39,404 nt of DNA from Prochlorococcus sp. AG-409-A22 (GTDB lineage Bacteria; Cyanobacteriota; Cyanobacteriia; PCC-6307; Cyanobiaceae): NCBI GenBank assembly GCA_003216135.1, contig QCJI01000010.1, forward strand, positions 1 to 39,404, written 5' to 3'. Below, in pieces: positions 26,800 through 34,106 of this stretch. A model generated the notes under the pieces. That model searched no databases and was not told the origin of the DNA. It saw only the letters and a program-made list of their open reading frames with translations. Every line of letters begins with the position of its first letter. Position 1 is the first letter of the stretch. The translations under genes were made by a program, and so were the position numbers.

Positions 26800-26919
26800 T
26801 TACTTATCCTTTATTTCAGGAAGGTAGAAATTATTTCCAAATGTATAGCCTATAGATAAAAGTACAAATCCAATTAGTTGAGGTAAATGAGAATTAGCTA
26901 GAGAGATTTTTTCAATCAT
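26800..26919 (-). CDS. Small membrane protein, 39 aa
   Basis: ATG at 26919 opens MIEKISLANSHLPQLIGFVL, continuing LSIGYTFGNNFYLPEIKDK with a stop at 26800-26802. The single central helix and soluble ends resemble low-molecular-weight photosynthetic-membrane subunits in layout, but I do not recognise it as any named one. Codon choice and the clean charged termini make it a believable gene. Confidence 0.55.
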   Translation of the reverse strand: MIEKISLANSHLPQLIGFVLLSIGYTFGNNFYLPEIKDK

Positions 26920-26976
26920 TTCTCAATATATAAAATATTATAATAATAAAAAATTTGTTTTTTCGTAAGAAATATT

Positions 26977-27144
26977 TTAATTTAATTCTTCAATCTCACC
27001 AGATTCTTTAAGAGAATTAAAAAGTCTCTTATTCTCATTTTTTAAATTTTCTAGTGCAGATTTTGTGAATTGCTCTTTTGCTTCAAACTTTGCTGAGGTT
27101 ATAATTTTTTTATTTGGAAGTTTCTTCTTTTGTTCTGCCGTCAT
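26977..27144 (-). CDS. Small charged protein, 55 aa
   Basis: Start ATG 27144, MTAEQKKKLPNKKIITSAKF, then a predicted helix (EAKEQFTKSALENLKNENKR) and the end LFNSLKESGEIEELN. It is lysine/glutamate-rich, probably helical or coiled-coil, with no membrane segment. AAAAGGAAT just upstream of the start is a plausible ribosome-binding site. It resembles in style the 42-aa protein at 30914-31042, which also has an ENxxLxxSLK motif. Confidence 0.6.
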   Translation of the reverse strand: MTAEQKKKLPNKKIITSAKFEAKEQFTKSALENLKNENKRLFNSLKESGEIEELN

Positions 27145-27248
27145 TTTTTATTCCTTTTTATAAAAATTTTAGTAGATATATTTCATTAATTAAGTATGAT
27201 TTTTTACAGAATTTTGGTTAATAATATTTATTTACATAAAAATTTAAC

Positions 27249-27455
27249 TTAATCTTTTGGAAGCCTTAACCACCCACTAGTCCATTCAGATTTTATTTTC
27301 GCCCATGATATCCTTGTAATATCTTTTTTATTTATTGTAGGAAATATATCAACCCATCTATGTACACTTTTGCCACCATAGGCTTTAACTTGAAAATGAC
27401 GATTACCATTTATTGTCTTTGGAGCTGTCCAACAAGAAGTAGGGGGCCATTTCAT
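27249..27455 (-). CDS. TIGR02450-type Trp-rich protein
   Basis: A 68-aa protein: SCWTAPKTINGNRHFQVKAY, VHRWVDIFPTINKKDITRIS, WAKIKSEWTSGWLRLPKD. The spaced tryptophans, the 'WTA..P..G.RHF.V' opening and the 'W..GW..LP' close are the signature of the small Trp-rich family TIGR02450/DUF2389 of cyanobacteria and some proteobacteria. Function unknown. It is one of the few small genes in this stretch that belong to a widely distributed family. Confidence 0.75.
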   Translation of the reverse strand: MKWPPTSCWTAPKTINGNRHFQVKAYGGKSVHRWVDIFPTINKKDITRISWAKIKSEWTSGWLRLPKD

Positions 27456-27490
27456 AACAAAATTATAAACTTTATATTTTAAATATAATT

Positions 27491-27577
27491 TTATAGGCTG
27501 CTATTACCAGTTAAAACTAATCCATAGTATGCAATAGTGCCAAGAATTAAAAATATACCTAATATACGAATAATCAT
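27491..27577 (-). CDS. Possible 28-aa membrane peptide
   Basis: ATG 27577 encodes MIIRILGIFLILGTIAYYGL then VLTGNSSL. A single hydrophobic helix with an arginine near the N-terminus and a polar end, similar in form to tiny thylakoid subunits. The evidence is limited to composition and a clean frame. Confidence 0.45.
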   Translation of the reverse strand: MIIRILGIFLILGTIAYYGLVLTGNSSL

Positions 27578-27679
27578 TTTAATAAGATAATTAATTTAAG
27601 ATTATATTCAGGATATTCAAACTATCAAAGAACACTTTAACTTTATATATAAATTATTTTAAATTTTTTAGAAAAATAC

Positions 27680-27889
27680 TTAATTAATTCTCTTCTTATT
27701 TATTACTAAGGTATGACATGAATTTGGATGCCACTCATTTTGGATTCTTCTTATGAAATCGTAAATAAATTTGTCTGCACATGCAGTTGCTTCTTGAAGT
27801 TCATAAAGCTCTTCTTTAATAGATTCATAAAGTCTAGTTATTATTCCTACATTATCTTCTTGGGTAGGAGTCCAATTTTTATTTTCCAT
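27680..27889 (-). CDS. Small hypothetical protein, 69 aa
   Basis: MENKNWTPTQEDNVGIITRL, YESIKEELYELQEATACADK, FIYDFIRRIQNEWHPNSCHT, then a basic end. The middle is a helix with glutamate/leucine spacing. Its ATG overlaps the stop codon of the decayed gene at 27889-28070 (TAATG), suggesting the two were an operon. A 65-codon plus-strand frame over the same bases has poorer codon use and is not called. Confidence 0.5.
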   Translation of the reverse strand: MENKNWTPTQEDNVGIITRLYESIKEELYELQEATACADKFIYDFIRRIQNEWHPNSCHTLVINKKRIN

Positions 27890-28070
27890 TATTTGTTTTT
27901 TTTAATTTTTTCTACAATATCGTAATAAGTTGTATCTTCATAATCAGAGTCTGAACAACATAAATTTCCATATATTTTTTATAGTAAGTCGTATGCCTCT
28001 AAAAATTTTTAAAATAATAATATGTAATTTTATCTTCTTTGCTATCAAGTCTAATTATTTTGTAATCCAT
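27889..28070 (-). pseudogene. Decayed small gene (one frameshift and one nonsense codon)
   Basis: From ATG 28070: MDYKIIRLDSKEDKITYYYF then KNF and TAG. One base later the text continues LEAYDLL, TAA, KIYGNLCCSDSDYEDTTYYD, IVEKIKKNK and a stop at 27889-27891. Restoring one T in a five-T run and reading the TAA as TAT or similar yields a smooth 60-aa acidic protein. Two independent lesions make this a better case for true decay than the single-indel genes nearby. Confidence 0.6.
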
Positions 28071-28107
28071 AAAAATTTAAATTGATTATTTTAAAGATTA
28101 AAAGATA

Positions 28108-28311
28108 TTATTTAAGAGTTTTTGGATATAGCTTTTCAATTTTGTTTTTTTGAATTTCTAATTTTCTTTTCTCATATTTTTTTGAGATGATTTTTCTAAT
28201 AAGTAATTGTGGAACAAGCCAAATTAAAGCTATAGCTATAGCCATGAAAATAGGATTGCGCCAAGTTAACCTAAGTATCTCTTCTGTTAATTCTTGATTT
28301 AGAATTTGCAT
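28108..28311 (-). CDS. Small membrane protein, 67 aa
   Basis: Starting at ATG 28311: MQILNQELTEEILRLTWRNP, then a membrane helix (IFMAIAIALIWLVPQLL) and a strongly basic, helical tail (IRKIISKKYEKRKLEIQKNK). The frame opens 8 codons earlier at 28335, but MQIL gives a more natural N-terminus. One helix with a positive inside tail implies N-out/C-in. No family recognised. Confidence 0.55.
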   Translation of the reverse strand: MQILNQELTEEILRLTWRNPIFMAIAIALIWLVPQLLIRKIISKKYEKRKLEIQKNKIEKLYPKTLK

Positions 28312-28491
28312 AAATAAATATTTAGATGATATCAATATAGAAACTCACGTTTTTGCACTTTTACTAGTAAACATTAAAATTATAACCTTATTAAGAAATA
28401 ATTCTATGTTTTTATTTATAATTTTTTTTTAATTAATTATTTTCTATCTCTTATTTGAAAGAGTAAAATTATATTTCTAATATTCAAAAAA

Positions 28492-29157
28492 ATGTCTACC
28501 TACCTTATCACAGGCTCAAATAGAGGGATTGGATTGGAATTATGTAATCAAATTCATAATAGAGGTCATGAGGTGATCGCAACTTGCAGGAGGGCCTCAC
28601 CAGAATTAATTAATTTAGGGGTAAGAATTGAAGAGAATATAGACATCTCTTCTGAAGAGGCAATAACTAATTTAGCTAAAAAACTATCAGGAATTAATTT
28701 AGATTGCATAATACATAATGCAGGTATTTATGAATTTAATTCTTTAGAAGATTTACAAAAAAAAAGTATTTTGCGCCAATTTGAAATCAATGCATTCAGC
28801 CCCATCTCTATGACTCAATCTCTTAAACATCTTTTAAAAAGGTCCTCTAAAGTTGCCTTCATTACAAGCAGAATGGGATCTATTGGAGACAATTCATCTG
28901 GAAGTTCTTACGGCTATAGGATGTCCAAAGTAGCTTTATCTATGGGAGCAAAATCACTCTCACTAGATTTATTAAAAGAAGAAATTTATGTTGCTATTTT
29001 GCATCCTGGATTGGTAAGTACCCGTATGACGGGCTTTACTCGAAATGGAATCACTACTGAAGAATCAGTAAATGGTATTTTAAAGCGAATTGATTCTCTA
29101 AATAAAAATAATTCAGGCACTTTTTGGCATGCTAATGGTCAGGTTTTGCCTTGGTAG
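28492..29157 (+). CDS. Short-chain dehydrogenase/reductase
   Basis: A classical SDR of 221 aa. The cofactor motif is TGSNRGIG (7-14), with R33/R34 after the second strand (ATCRR) suggesting NADPH preference. NAG is at 76-78, a catalytic-type Ser126 lies in ITSRMGS, and Tyr142-x3-Lys146 is in YGYRMSK. The C-terminal HPGLVSTRMTG fits. The closest style is the csgA/C-factor-like or sniffer-type SDRs of cyanobacteria; the substrate is unknown. It is the only enzyme of ordinary size in this part of the small-gene stretch. Confidence 0.88.
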   Translation: MSTYLITGSNRGIGLELCNQIHNRGHEVIATCRRASPELINLGVRIEENIDISSEEAITNLAKKLSGINLDCIIHNAGIYEFNSLEDLQKKSILRQFEINAFSPISMTQSLKHLLKRSSKVAFITSRMGSIGDNSSGSSYGYRMSKVALSMGAKSLSLDLLKEEIYVAILHPGLVSTRMTGFTRNGITTEESVNGILKRIDSLNKNNSGTFWHANGQVLPW

Positions 29158-29259
29158 TATTTATTCTTCTTATTAATTTTTAATTATTAGAATAATTTTA
29201 TTTGTTAAAAGAATTTTAAATTTTAATCTAATTTCTTCCCTTATCGAATTGATTTAGTT

Positions 29260-29439
29260 ATGTTTAAAAAAACATTAGTAAAGGGGGTGATTCATTGTCG
29301 TATCTACCGAAAAATGCGGTTAATAAAGAGGCCGTGAATTCAGTATCTTCATCTATTTCACTGGTCTCTTTTTCTTTAATTAAGAAAAAAGGTTTTATAA
29401 TTAATAGATTTATATAATTAAATCTAAACTTGTTTAAGA
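29260..29439. other. Compact, less AT-rich block with short frames on both strands
   Basis: The bases about 29278-29375 are markedly richer in G+C than their surroundings. The minus strand has a 72-codon frame (29264-29482) whose acidic end reads IDEDTEFTASLLTAFFGRYD then NESPPLL. The plus strand has a 25-codon frame from ATG 29260 (MFKKTLVKGVIHCRIYRKMR) and an open frame without a start. A plus-oriented terminator follows at 29440. I cannot tell whether this encodes a protein or an RNA; composition favours some function. Confidence 0.4.
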
Positions 29440-29474
29440 AAGCTCTGCAATTAATTAAATCGTAGAGCTTTTTT
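29440..29474 (+). terminator. Rho-independent terminator
   Basis: AAGCTCT (29440-29446) pairs perfectly with AGAGCTT (29464-29470), and the T-run extends to 29474. It is plus-oriented, so it closes either the SDR transcript with a 280-base 3' tail or a separate small transcript from the block just upstream. The 220 bases after it are empty AT-rich sequence. Confidence 0.8.
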
Positions 29475-29700
29475 ATTGACAACTATGTATTTAAAAATTT
29501 TTTAATAATGCTAAATAATTTTTTTACCAAATTTTTAAAGCTTACGAAGATAATTTTATTAACAAATTAGCTAAAACTTATTTAATATTTTCTTGAAACT
29601 TCTTCCGATTATTTAGAGTTTTTTCTGAGGACTTAATTATTTCAGAGAAAATCACTATTGAGGAAATTAAAAAAAATAAAAGGATGTAAGTTATGTACAT

Positions 29701-29781
29701 TTATATGAAAATACTTATTACTAAAAATATAGCGCCCATTACTACTGCAAAATGGCTCCATCAAATAATAAGTCTTTCCAT
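29701..29781 (-). pseudogene. Possible 26-aa membrane peptide with internal TGA
   Basis: From ATG 29781: MERLII, TGA, WSHFAVVMGAIFLVISIFI, stop. Reading the TGA as TGG gives one coherent membrane peptide. The evidence is slight; it overlaps the 3' end of the next decayed frame. Confidence 0.25.
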
Positions 29782-30042
29782 GTATAACACCGCATCTTTA
29801 TTTTATTTTCTTTACTCATGAAATTTCCCAACCATTTCCAATCCAACCATTTAGTCATTGCTATCGCAAAGACTAAATGACCTAAAATTAAACCTATAAG
29901 ATCAACTTGAGAAATATCTTTTGTAAAACGTTTGAAAAAAAATATTCCACTAGCTTTTATCTCTATTAAATAAAACTCCCCAATCCTCTTTGTATTTGTC
30001 CCAAACTCCTTTTGTTTTCGCTTTTGAGAGAATTATTTTTAT
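29743..30042 (-). pseudogene. Decayed small membrane protein gene
   Basis: Read from ATA 30042: KIILSKAKTKGVWDKYKEDW, GVLFNRDKS, TAG. Shifting by one base (four A versus three in GATAAAAGCT) restores ASGIFFFKRFTKDISQVDLI, GLILGHLVFAIAMTKWLDWK, WLGNFMSKENK and an end at 29743. The aromatic, charged first half and the membrane helix in the second half fit as one protein. It has no normal start codon (ATA where ATG would fit) and one frameshift, which together suggest real inactivation. Confidence 0.5.
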
Positions 30043-30249
30043 CTTTCGTTTAATTTGTTTTTAAGGATATTAAAACTATTTGAGAAGTCTTTTTTTGTTG
30101 GCTCATAAAGGTATTTTGAAGTTATTTTAACTAAGTACAAGGTAGTTGTTAAAGTAAAATTAAGCCGAATAGTTGCTTTTTTTTTTTCGACTTTTTGAAG
30201 TGCTGTTTATAAGAAAATTATTTTATATTATTTTTTATCCTGTAAAAAA

Positions 30250-30351
30250 CTATGGCTTTAACAAATGAAGGAATATTCTTTCTAGGAGCCAAATTGTTAA
30301 ACCTCCCTCTAGAAATGCTAACCAGTACATCCCATAGTCTGATAAACCCAT
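30250..30351 (-). CDS. Small membrane protein, 33 aa
   Basis: ATG 30351 is preceded by AAAGGAGCAA, a good Shine-Dalgarno, and encodes MGLSDYGMYWLAFLEGGLTI followed by WLLERIFLHLLKP. Amphipathic to hydrophobic, with a conserved-looking LEGG turn. The plus strand has a 39-codon frame over the same bases without a ribosome-binding site, so I prefer the minus strand. The 200 bases between it and the decayed gene at 29743-30042 hold nothing I can support. Confidence 0.6.
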   Translation of the reverse strand: MGLSDYGMYWLAFLEGGLTIWLLERIFLHLLKP

Positions 30352-30425
30352 TTGCTCCTTTACCGTTTTGATTAAATTTTTGTGATACTTTATAAGATTT
30401 TTCATTTTTTAAAATAATGGTTAAT

Positions 30426-30665
30426 TTAGTTAATTAAATAGCCTTTTCCATAACAAGATAGACATGTTTTAGTCTCATCTAATGAAACTCTTAAATAACC
30501 AGCTCCATTACATCGATAACAATCTGTCTTAGTTTTTGAGTAGATTTTGGACTTAAGCTTAGCAGCTCGATTCAAATAAAAAACAGTTTCTTTACGACCA
30601 TTTGCTTGGATCGCTTTGTTTAAAAGTTTTTTATAGGTGACTTTTTGTTCTTGAGTATTCATCAC
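30426..30665 (-). CDS. Small protein with a DnaJ-type zinc-binding motif
   Basis: 79 aa. The C-terminal half holds two CxxCxGxG repeats: CYRCNGAG (Cys49, Cys52) and CLSCYGKG (Cys68, Cys71), separated by 15 residues. This is half of the cysteine-rich zinc domain of DnaJ and should bind one zinc. The N-terminal half is a basic helical region (KKLLNKAIQANGRKETVFYL). There is no J-domain. Similar orphan zinc proteins in cyanobacteria and plastids (BSD2-like) assist assembly of other proteins; that role is only a possibility here. Confidence 0.75.
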   Translation of the reverse strand: MMNTQEQKVTYKKLLNKAIQANGRKETVFYLNRAAKLKSKIYSKTKTDCYRCNGAGYLRVSLDETKTCLSCYGKGYLIN

Positions 30666-30913
30666 TTTTATTAAGCTAATTTTCTAAAAAAGATAATAAG
30701 ATTACTTAAAAATAAAAATAATTCTTATGAATTTACTAATGATATTTCTAATTTTATCTCTTTTGAGATGATAATAATATAACTATTATTTTTACTAAAT
30801 GAATGCCTTAATGATAACAGAAGGTTTTATTTTAATAGAAAATTTATCTTTGAAGAATATAAATAGATAATTTTCATGAGTTATTTAAATTTATTTGCAG
30901 AGGGTTTAAAAGA

Positions 30914-31042
30914 TCACCCGGCTTTTTTTAAACTCTTAACTAATAGTTCATTTTCTTTAGTTAAGATGTCAATCTTTGATTTTTTCTTTTCTTTTTTGAT
31001 TTCAGCGGCTAAATCATTTTGCATTTTTAGATTTTTTTTCAT
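30914..31042 (-). CDS. Small charged helical protein, 42 aa
   Basis: ATG 31042: KKNLKMQNDLAAEIKKEKKK, then SKIDILTKENELLVKSLKKA and a final G. Highly basic, with leucine spacing typical of a short coiled coil. It shares the ENxLxxSLK pattern with the 55-aa protein at 26977-27144. No membrane segment and no known family. Confidence 0.5.
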   Translation of the reverse strand: MKKNLKMQNDLAAEIKKEKKKSKIDILTKENELLVKSLKKAG

Positions 31043-31163
31043 TTAAGAAAAATTTTATTTTAAAGAATATAAGCTAAAAATAATACCGACTCCAAAATAA
31101 AACTGTTGGGAATTTAAACAAAAAAAGATTATATTTTATTTTGCACATAGATCACTAAATTAA

Positions 31164-31213
31164 TTCAACAGACTGTGGAAAAACCTGTTGAAAAAGCTAT
31201 AAAAAGTGGATAA
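31164..31213. other. Cluster of DnaA-box-like nonamers on an inverted repeat
   Basis: Three 9-mers resemble the DnaA box complement TGTGGATAA: TGTGGAAAA (31174-31182), TGTTGAAAA (31186-31194) and AGTGGATAA (31205-31213). The first lies in the loop, and the second overlaps the right arm, of a perfect eight-base inverted repeat TTCAACAG (31164-31171) / CTGTTGAA (31185-31192). A GC patch (CTCGCCGGGAGCAG) follows. There is no coding frame here. It could be a DnaA-binding site or a small structured RNA; I do not claim it is the replication origin. The rest of 31043-31565 is AT-rich and empty. Confidence 0.35.
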
Positions 31214-31565
31214 CTCGCCGGGAGCAGTGCTAAAACAAGGTTTTTTAGATTATTTCCTAAGTATTAATACTTTATTAGTAAGATTTAAAATATAGAGATA
31301 AAAGCCATATAATCAACTGTTATAACTATGGGATCATTACTTTTTTTTCTTAAATCAAATATGTTTCTTGAAAAGCGGACTTTAATTAATAAACGATTTT
31401 TTTTATTCGAGTATGTTTCAAATTGAAAATTAAAGTAAAGAAAAATATATAAAAATTTAAAAATTTTTTTAAATATTGGTTAAAAAGCTTATTCGGTTTT
31501 CTCTATATTTTTTCTTTTCATAAAAAAAACAAATTGAATAGATTATTCTTTTATTTAATAACAAA

Positions 31566-31802
31566 ATGACAGGAGAAACAAAGGAATCTCAAAAATGCTC
31601 AGGTAAGAAAAACCTTATGTTTGCTTATGGTTTTCTTCAGTTAGGATCAAGCTTAGTATCTGCATTAGCTTTAGCTGCAATAGCTTTTGGGTTTTGTTCA
31701 ATTAAAAAGGAATCAAAACTTTTCAATAAATGTGTTACGGAAGTAATTGAAAAGGGTAGTAGCAGTTCTGAGGCTGTTAGATATTGCAATGGTGGTAAGT
31801 GA
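31566..31802 (+). CDS. Small membrane protein with conserved Cys-rich tail, 78 aa
   Basis: A polar N-terminus, one membrane helix (about residues 27-47, LGSSLVSALALAAIAFGFCS), then a tail reading LFNKCVTEVIEKGSSSSEAV and RYCNGGK. The 'C...V..G.S...AV.yCnGG' tail occurs in a picocyanobacterial family I have seen but cannot name. The two tail cysteines may form a disulfide on the outer face. It stands alone, with about 520 bases of AT-rich DNA before it and 550 after. Confidence 0.65.
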   Translation: MTGETKESQKCSGKKNLMFAYGFLQLGSSLVSALALAAIAFGFCSIKKESKLFNKCVTEVIEKGSSSSEAVRYCNGGK

Positions 31803-32359
31803 ATTTCTCAAAAATTTAATTAATTAAATTTGACCGAAGAGTTTTGACTTGATACTTTAAAAACAAACCAACTATTAGACATGTTCCCTTTAAATGGTTT
31901 TTCATATATTTGTAATATTTAAAGAAGTAAAAAGTTTTGAAATCTATAATTCAAATTTTGAAATAGAAGAAAAAATATCTTTGGAAATAACCAAAGAAGA
32001 ATAACACTATCTTTAAATTAACTACACAATAGTTTTCTTATAATCCTCTTAACTTAAGTAAGATTATTAGATTTAGAATAATTGCTCGAGATTATAAGAT
32101 GACTCTTTCATATCATTTTCACTTATTATTTATAAGTATGTTTCCTATTGAGGGCATTTATATAAGATGTATATAATTTATCCCAAACAAATTCAAAATT
32201 ATCCTTACTTAAATTCTTAAATAGAATTTCTCATTTAAAGTAAATGTGATAAGAATAAATCATCATAAAAATTATTATTTCCTTTTTAGCGCAAATCTTT
32301 ATTAATCCCGTTTTCCTTGATATTAAAAGATGATTTTAATTTTATTTAAAAAACAGATC
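31803..32359. other. AT-rich intergenic stretch with one weak frame
   Basis: About 550 bases. The only frame worth noting is ATG 31894 to TAA 32004 on the plus strand (36 codons: VFHIFVIFKEVKSFEIYNSN then FEIEEKISLEITKEE), which is charged and could be real. It has no ribosome-binding site. Nothing else is supported. Confidence 0.35.
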
Positions 32360-32671
32360 TTAAACAATACGAGTATTCATTTTTTGTTTTTTGAATAATC
32401 CTACTGTTTCATCAAGATCCATACAAGGCTGAATATTGATATCCATTAGTCTTCTCCAAGGGTGCCATTGTTTCCATATTGTCTCAAGGGAATCTGCACT
32501 TACTACAGAATGACCAATTCCATTCTGTATCATAAAAACCCAAGAATGAACTTCATAATTTTCTGGTTTGTTTTGAGGACCCCCGGATTCATACCAATTT
32601 ATTAGCATTTCTGCTCCTTCTTCTTGATCCTCACCATCAGCAAATTCGTAGGAAATCAAATACCTTTGCAT
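32360..32671 (-). CDS. DUF3303 family protein
   Basis: A 103-aa soluble protein, MQRYLISYEFADGEDQEEGA then a WYESGG turn, VHSWVFMIQNGIGHSVVSAD, LETIWKQWHPWRRLMDINIQ and PCMDLDET. The ferredoxin-like plan with 'W......G.G..vv.ad....i...w.pW' is that of DUF3303. No function is established. Monocistronic by context, with about 280 empty bases upstream. Confidence 0.7.
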   Translation of the reverse strand: MQRYLISYEFADGEDQEEGAEMLINWYESGGPQNKPENYEVHSWVFMIQNGIGHSVVSADSLETIWKQWHPWRRLMDINIQPCMDLDETVGLFKKQKMNTRIV

Positions 32672-32953
32672 TTAAATGAATATTTAAATAATTAATTCTA
32701 ACTCGACAATTAAATATTGCATTTCAATTTTATGAATGCTAAAAATTTAATAAACAGTAATTTCCTCAATGATTCAAATAAGATGGAAAATTAAAAAGAA
32801 TATTTTAAGTAATATATCTTATATAAATAAAATAATTTTGGAATATTTCGACAAACATGATCTTTTCGTATAAATTAAATTCATAAGAAAAAAATTAACT
32901 ATATTAAAATAACTAATAAAATTAGTTATCATAAGTTTGGCAGAATAAACTTT

Positions 32954-33337
32954 ATGGTAAATAAAAAAGATAGTCTTGACCCATTAGATAACTTAGAATA
33001 TGAAAAAGTTCTTGAAGAAGAAATAATTAATTCATTTGAAAATAAATTCCATATTGATTCTAAATCTGATAATCAAAAAATTAAATTCTATAGACTTAAA
33101 AGGACAATATTAGAAGTATCTAATAGGTTATTTTTCTTTTGCTTTATTGGAAGTTTTTTGTACTCTTTCTTTTTAGCTTTCTCAGCAAATAAGATTTGGT
33201 TCATATTTTACTTAATTAGTGTTTTTTCATGTATTTTTTATACGCCTAATAGAAAAGCACTTAAGGAATTAATAGCAGCCTGGCCCAACATAGAAGATTT
33301 TATTAAAGGTAGAAGTTTATCAAGAAAAAGAAAATAG
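32954..33337 (+). CDS. Two-helix membrane protein, 127 aa
   Basis: A long acidic cytosolic N-terminus (about 1-58), two adjacent membrane helices (LFFFCFIGSFLYSFFLAFSA and IWFIFYLISVFSCIFYT) and a basic C-terminus (ending GRSLSRKRK). A helical hairpin with both ends inside is expected. No family recognised. It is followed after three bases by the next small gene, so the three plus-strand genes from 32954 to 33560 probably form one unit. Confidence 0.55.
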   Translation: MVNKKDSLDPLDNLEYEKVLEEEIINSFENKFHIDSKSDNQKIKFYRLKRTILEVSNRLFFFCFIGSFLYSFFLAFSANKIWFIFYLISVFSCIFYTPNRKALKELIAAWPNIEDFIKGRSLSRKRK

Positions 33338-33340
33338 ATT

Positions 33341-33454
33341 ATGCATCCCATTAATTCTTTTAAAAAGTGGTTATTAACTCTTTTAGTACAATATGTTGAA
33401 GTTACTAAAAAAGGAATAAAAAATGAGCCTCCTAAACATAGGGTTTATTATTGA
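33341..33454 (+). CDS. Small hypothetical protein, 37 aa
   Basis: ATG 33341: MHPINSFKKWLLTLLVQYVE, then VTKKGIKNEPPKHRVYY. An amphipathic helix followed by a basic, proline-containing end. It overlaps the next frame by 32 bases, more than the usual 1-4, which is unusual but seen in compact picocyanobacterial genomes. No family recognised. Confidence 0.45.
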   Translation: MHPINSFKKWLLTLLVQYVEVTKKGIKNEPPKHRVYY

Positions 33455-33560
33455 GTTCTTTTTGTTAGGAGTAGTTATTTTATGGATTAGTAAACTAAAT
33501 ATTAAACAAAATAGACAACCTTCTTTGTCGCGAAAGATAATTAAAAATTTAAAATATTAG
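33423..33560 (+). CDS. Small membrane protein, 45 aa
   Basis: ATG 33423: SLLNIGFIIEFFLLGVVILW, then ISKLNIKQNRQPSLSRKIIK and NLKY. One membrane helix with a strongly basic tail, so N-out/C-in. AAAGGAATAAAA before the start is a fair ribosome-binding site and lies within the previous frame. Confidence 0.5.
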   Translation: MSLLNIGFIIEFFLLGVVILWISKLNIKQNRQPSLSRKIIKNLKY

Positions 33561-33675
33561 AAGTTTCGCTGAGTAATCTTCTATAAATATCCTGAAAAAT
33601 ATACAAATTTTTAATCTTTTTTCTCTCACTTCGTATTAGAAATCGGTTAGAACAATTAAATAGTTTACAAATAAT

Positions 33676-34029
33676 ATGGTTTTATCATCACTGGGTCTTT
33701 CTCCAATCACTAATCCATTCAATAGTGTTTTAATTGAAAAGGAATTATTAAATGTTGATAAAAAGTTTATTCAACTTGTTTCTATAGCTAAAGCTTTACC
33801 TCGAACAGAAGTTGTCGAAAGTAGTAAAAATTATTGGAGAGGTATTTGTAGAAGCTTAATTTTTAGATTTCCAGATGATCTTGAAATTTTAAAGCTGGAA
33901 GGAAGAAGTCTCATAAGTAGATCCAAAGGAATAATTCAAATAAGATCTGCGGCTAGATTAGGTCAATCAGATTTGGGAGTTAATTTAAGAAGAGCTGAAT
34001 ATTTGTTTGATAAATTAGAGAATTCTTAA
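33676..34029 (+). CDS. Conserved-looking soluble protein, 117 aa
   Basis: The protein contains YWRGICRSLIFRFPDDLEIL, KLEGRSLISRSKGIIQIRSA and ARLGQSDLGVNLRRAEYLFD. It is basic and mixed alpha/beta, with no membrane segment. The regular arginines could suit nucleic-acid binding but no named domain is recognisable. It reads like a conserved cyanobacterial hypothetical. It is preceded by about 115 AT-rich bases. Confidence 0.6.
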   Translation: MVLSSLGLSPITNPFNSVLIEKELLNVDKKFIQLVSIAKALPRTEVVESSKNYWRGICRSLIFRFPDDLEILKLEGRSLISRSKGIIQIRSAARLGQSDLGVNLRRAEYLFDKLENS

Positions 34030-34106
34030 AAAGACTGATTTTTATAAAATTAAGGTTCTTTTTACTAGATAGTTGTGCTTTAATTCGTAGGAATATTAGA
34101 AATTCC

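Noticed and set aside
27728-27925. 65-codon plus-strand frame
   Set aside because: Antisense to the 69-aa minus-strand frame, whose start overlaps the upstream stop and whose composition is better.
31164-31213. Chromosomal replication origin
   Set aside because: Only three imperfect boxes and no dnaA or dnaN gene nearby; kept only as a DnaA-box-like cluster.
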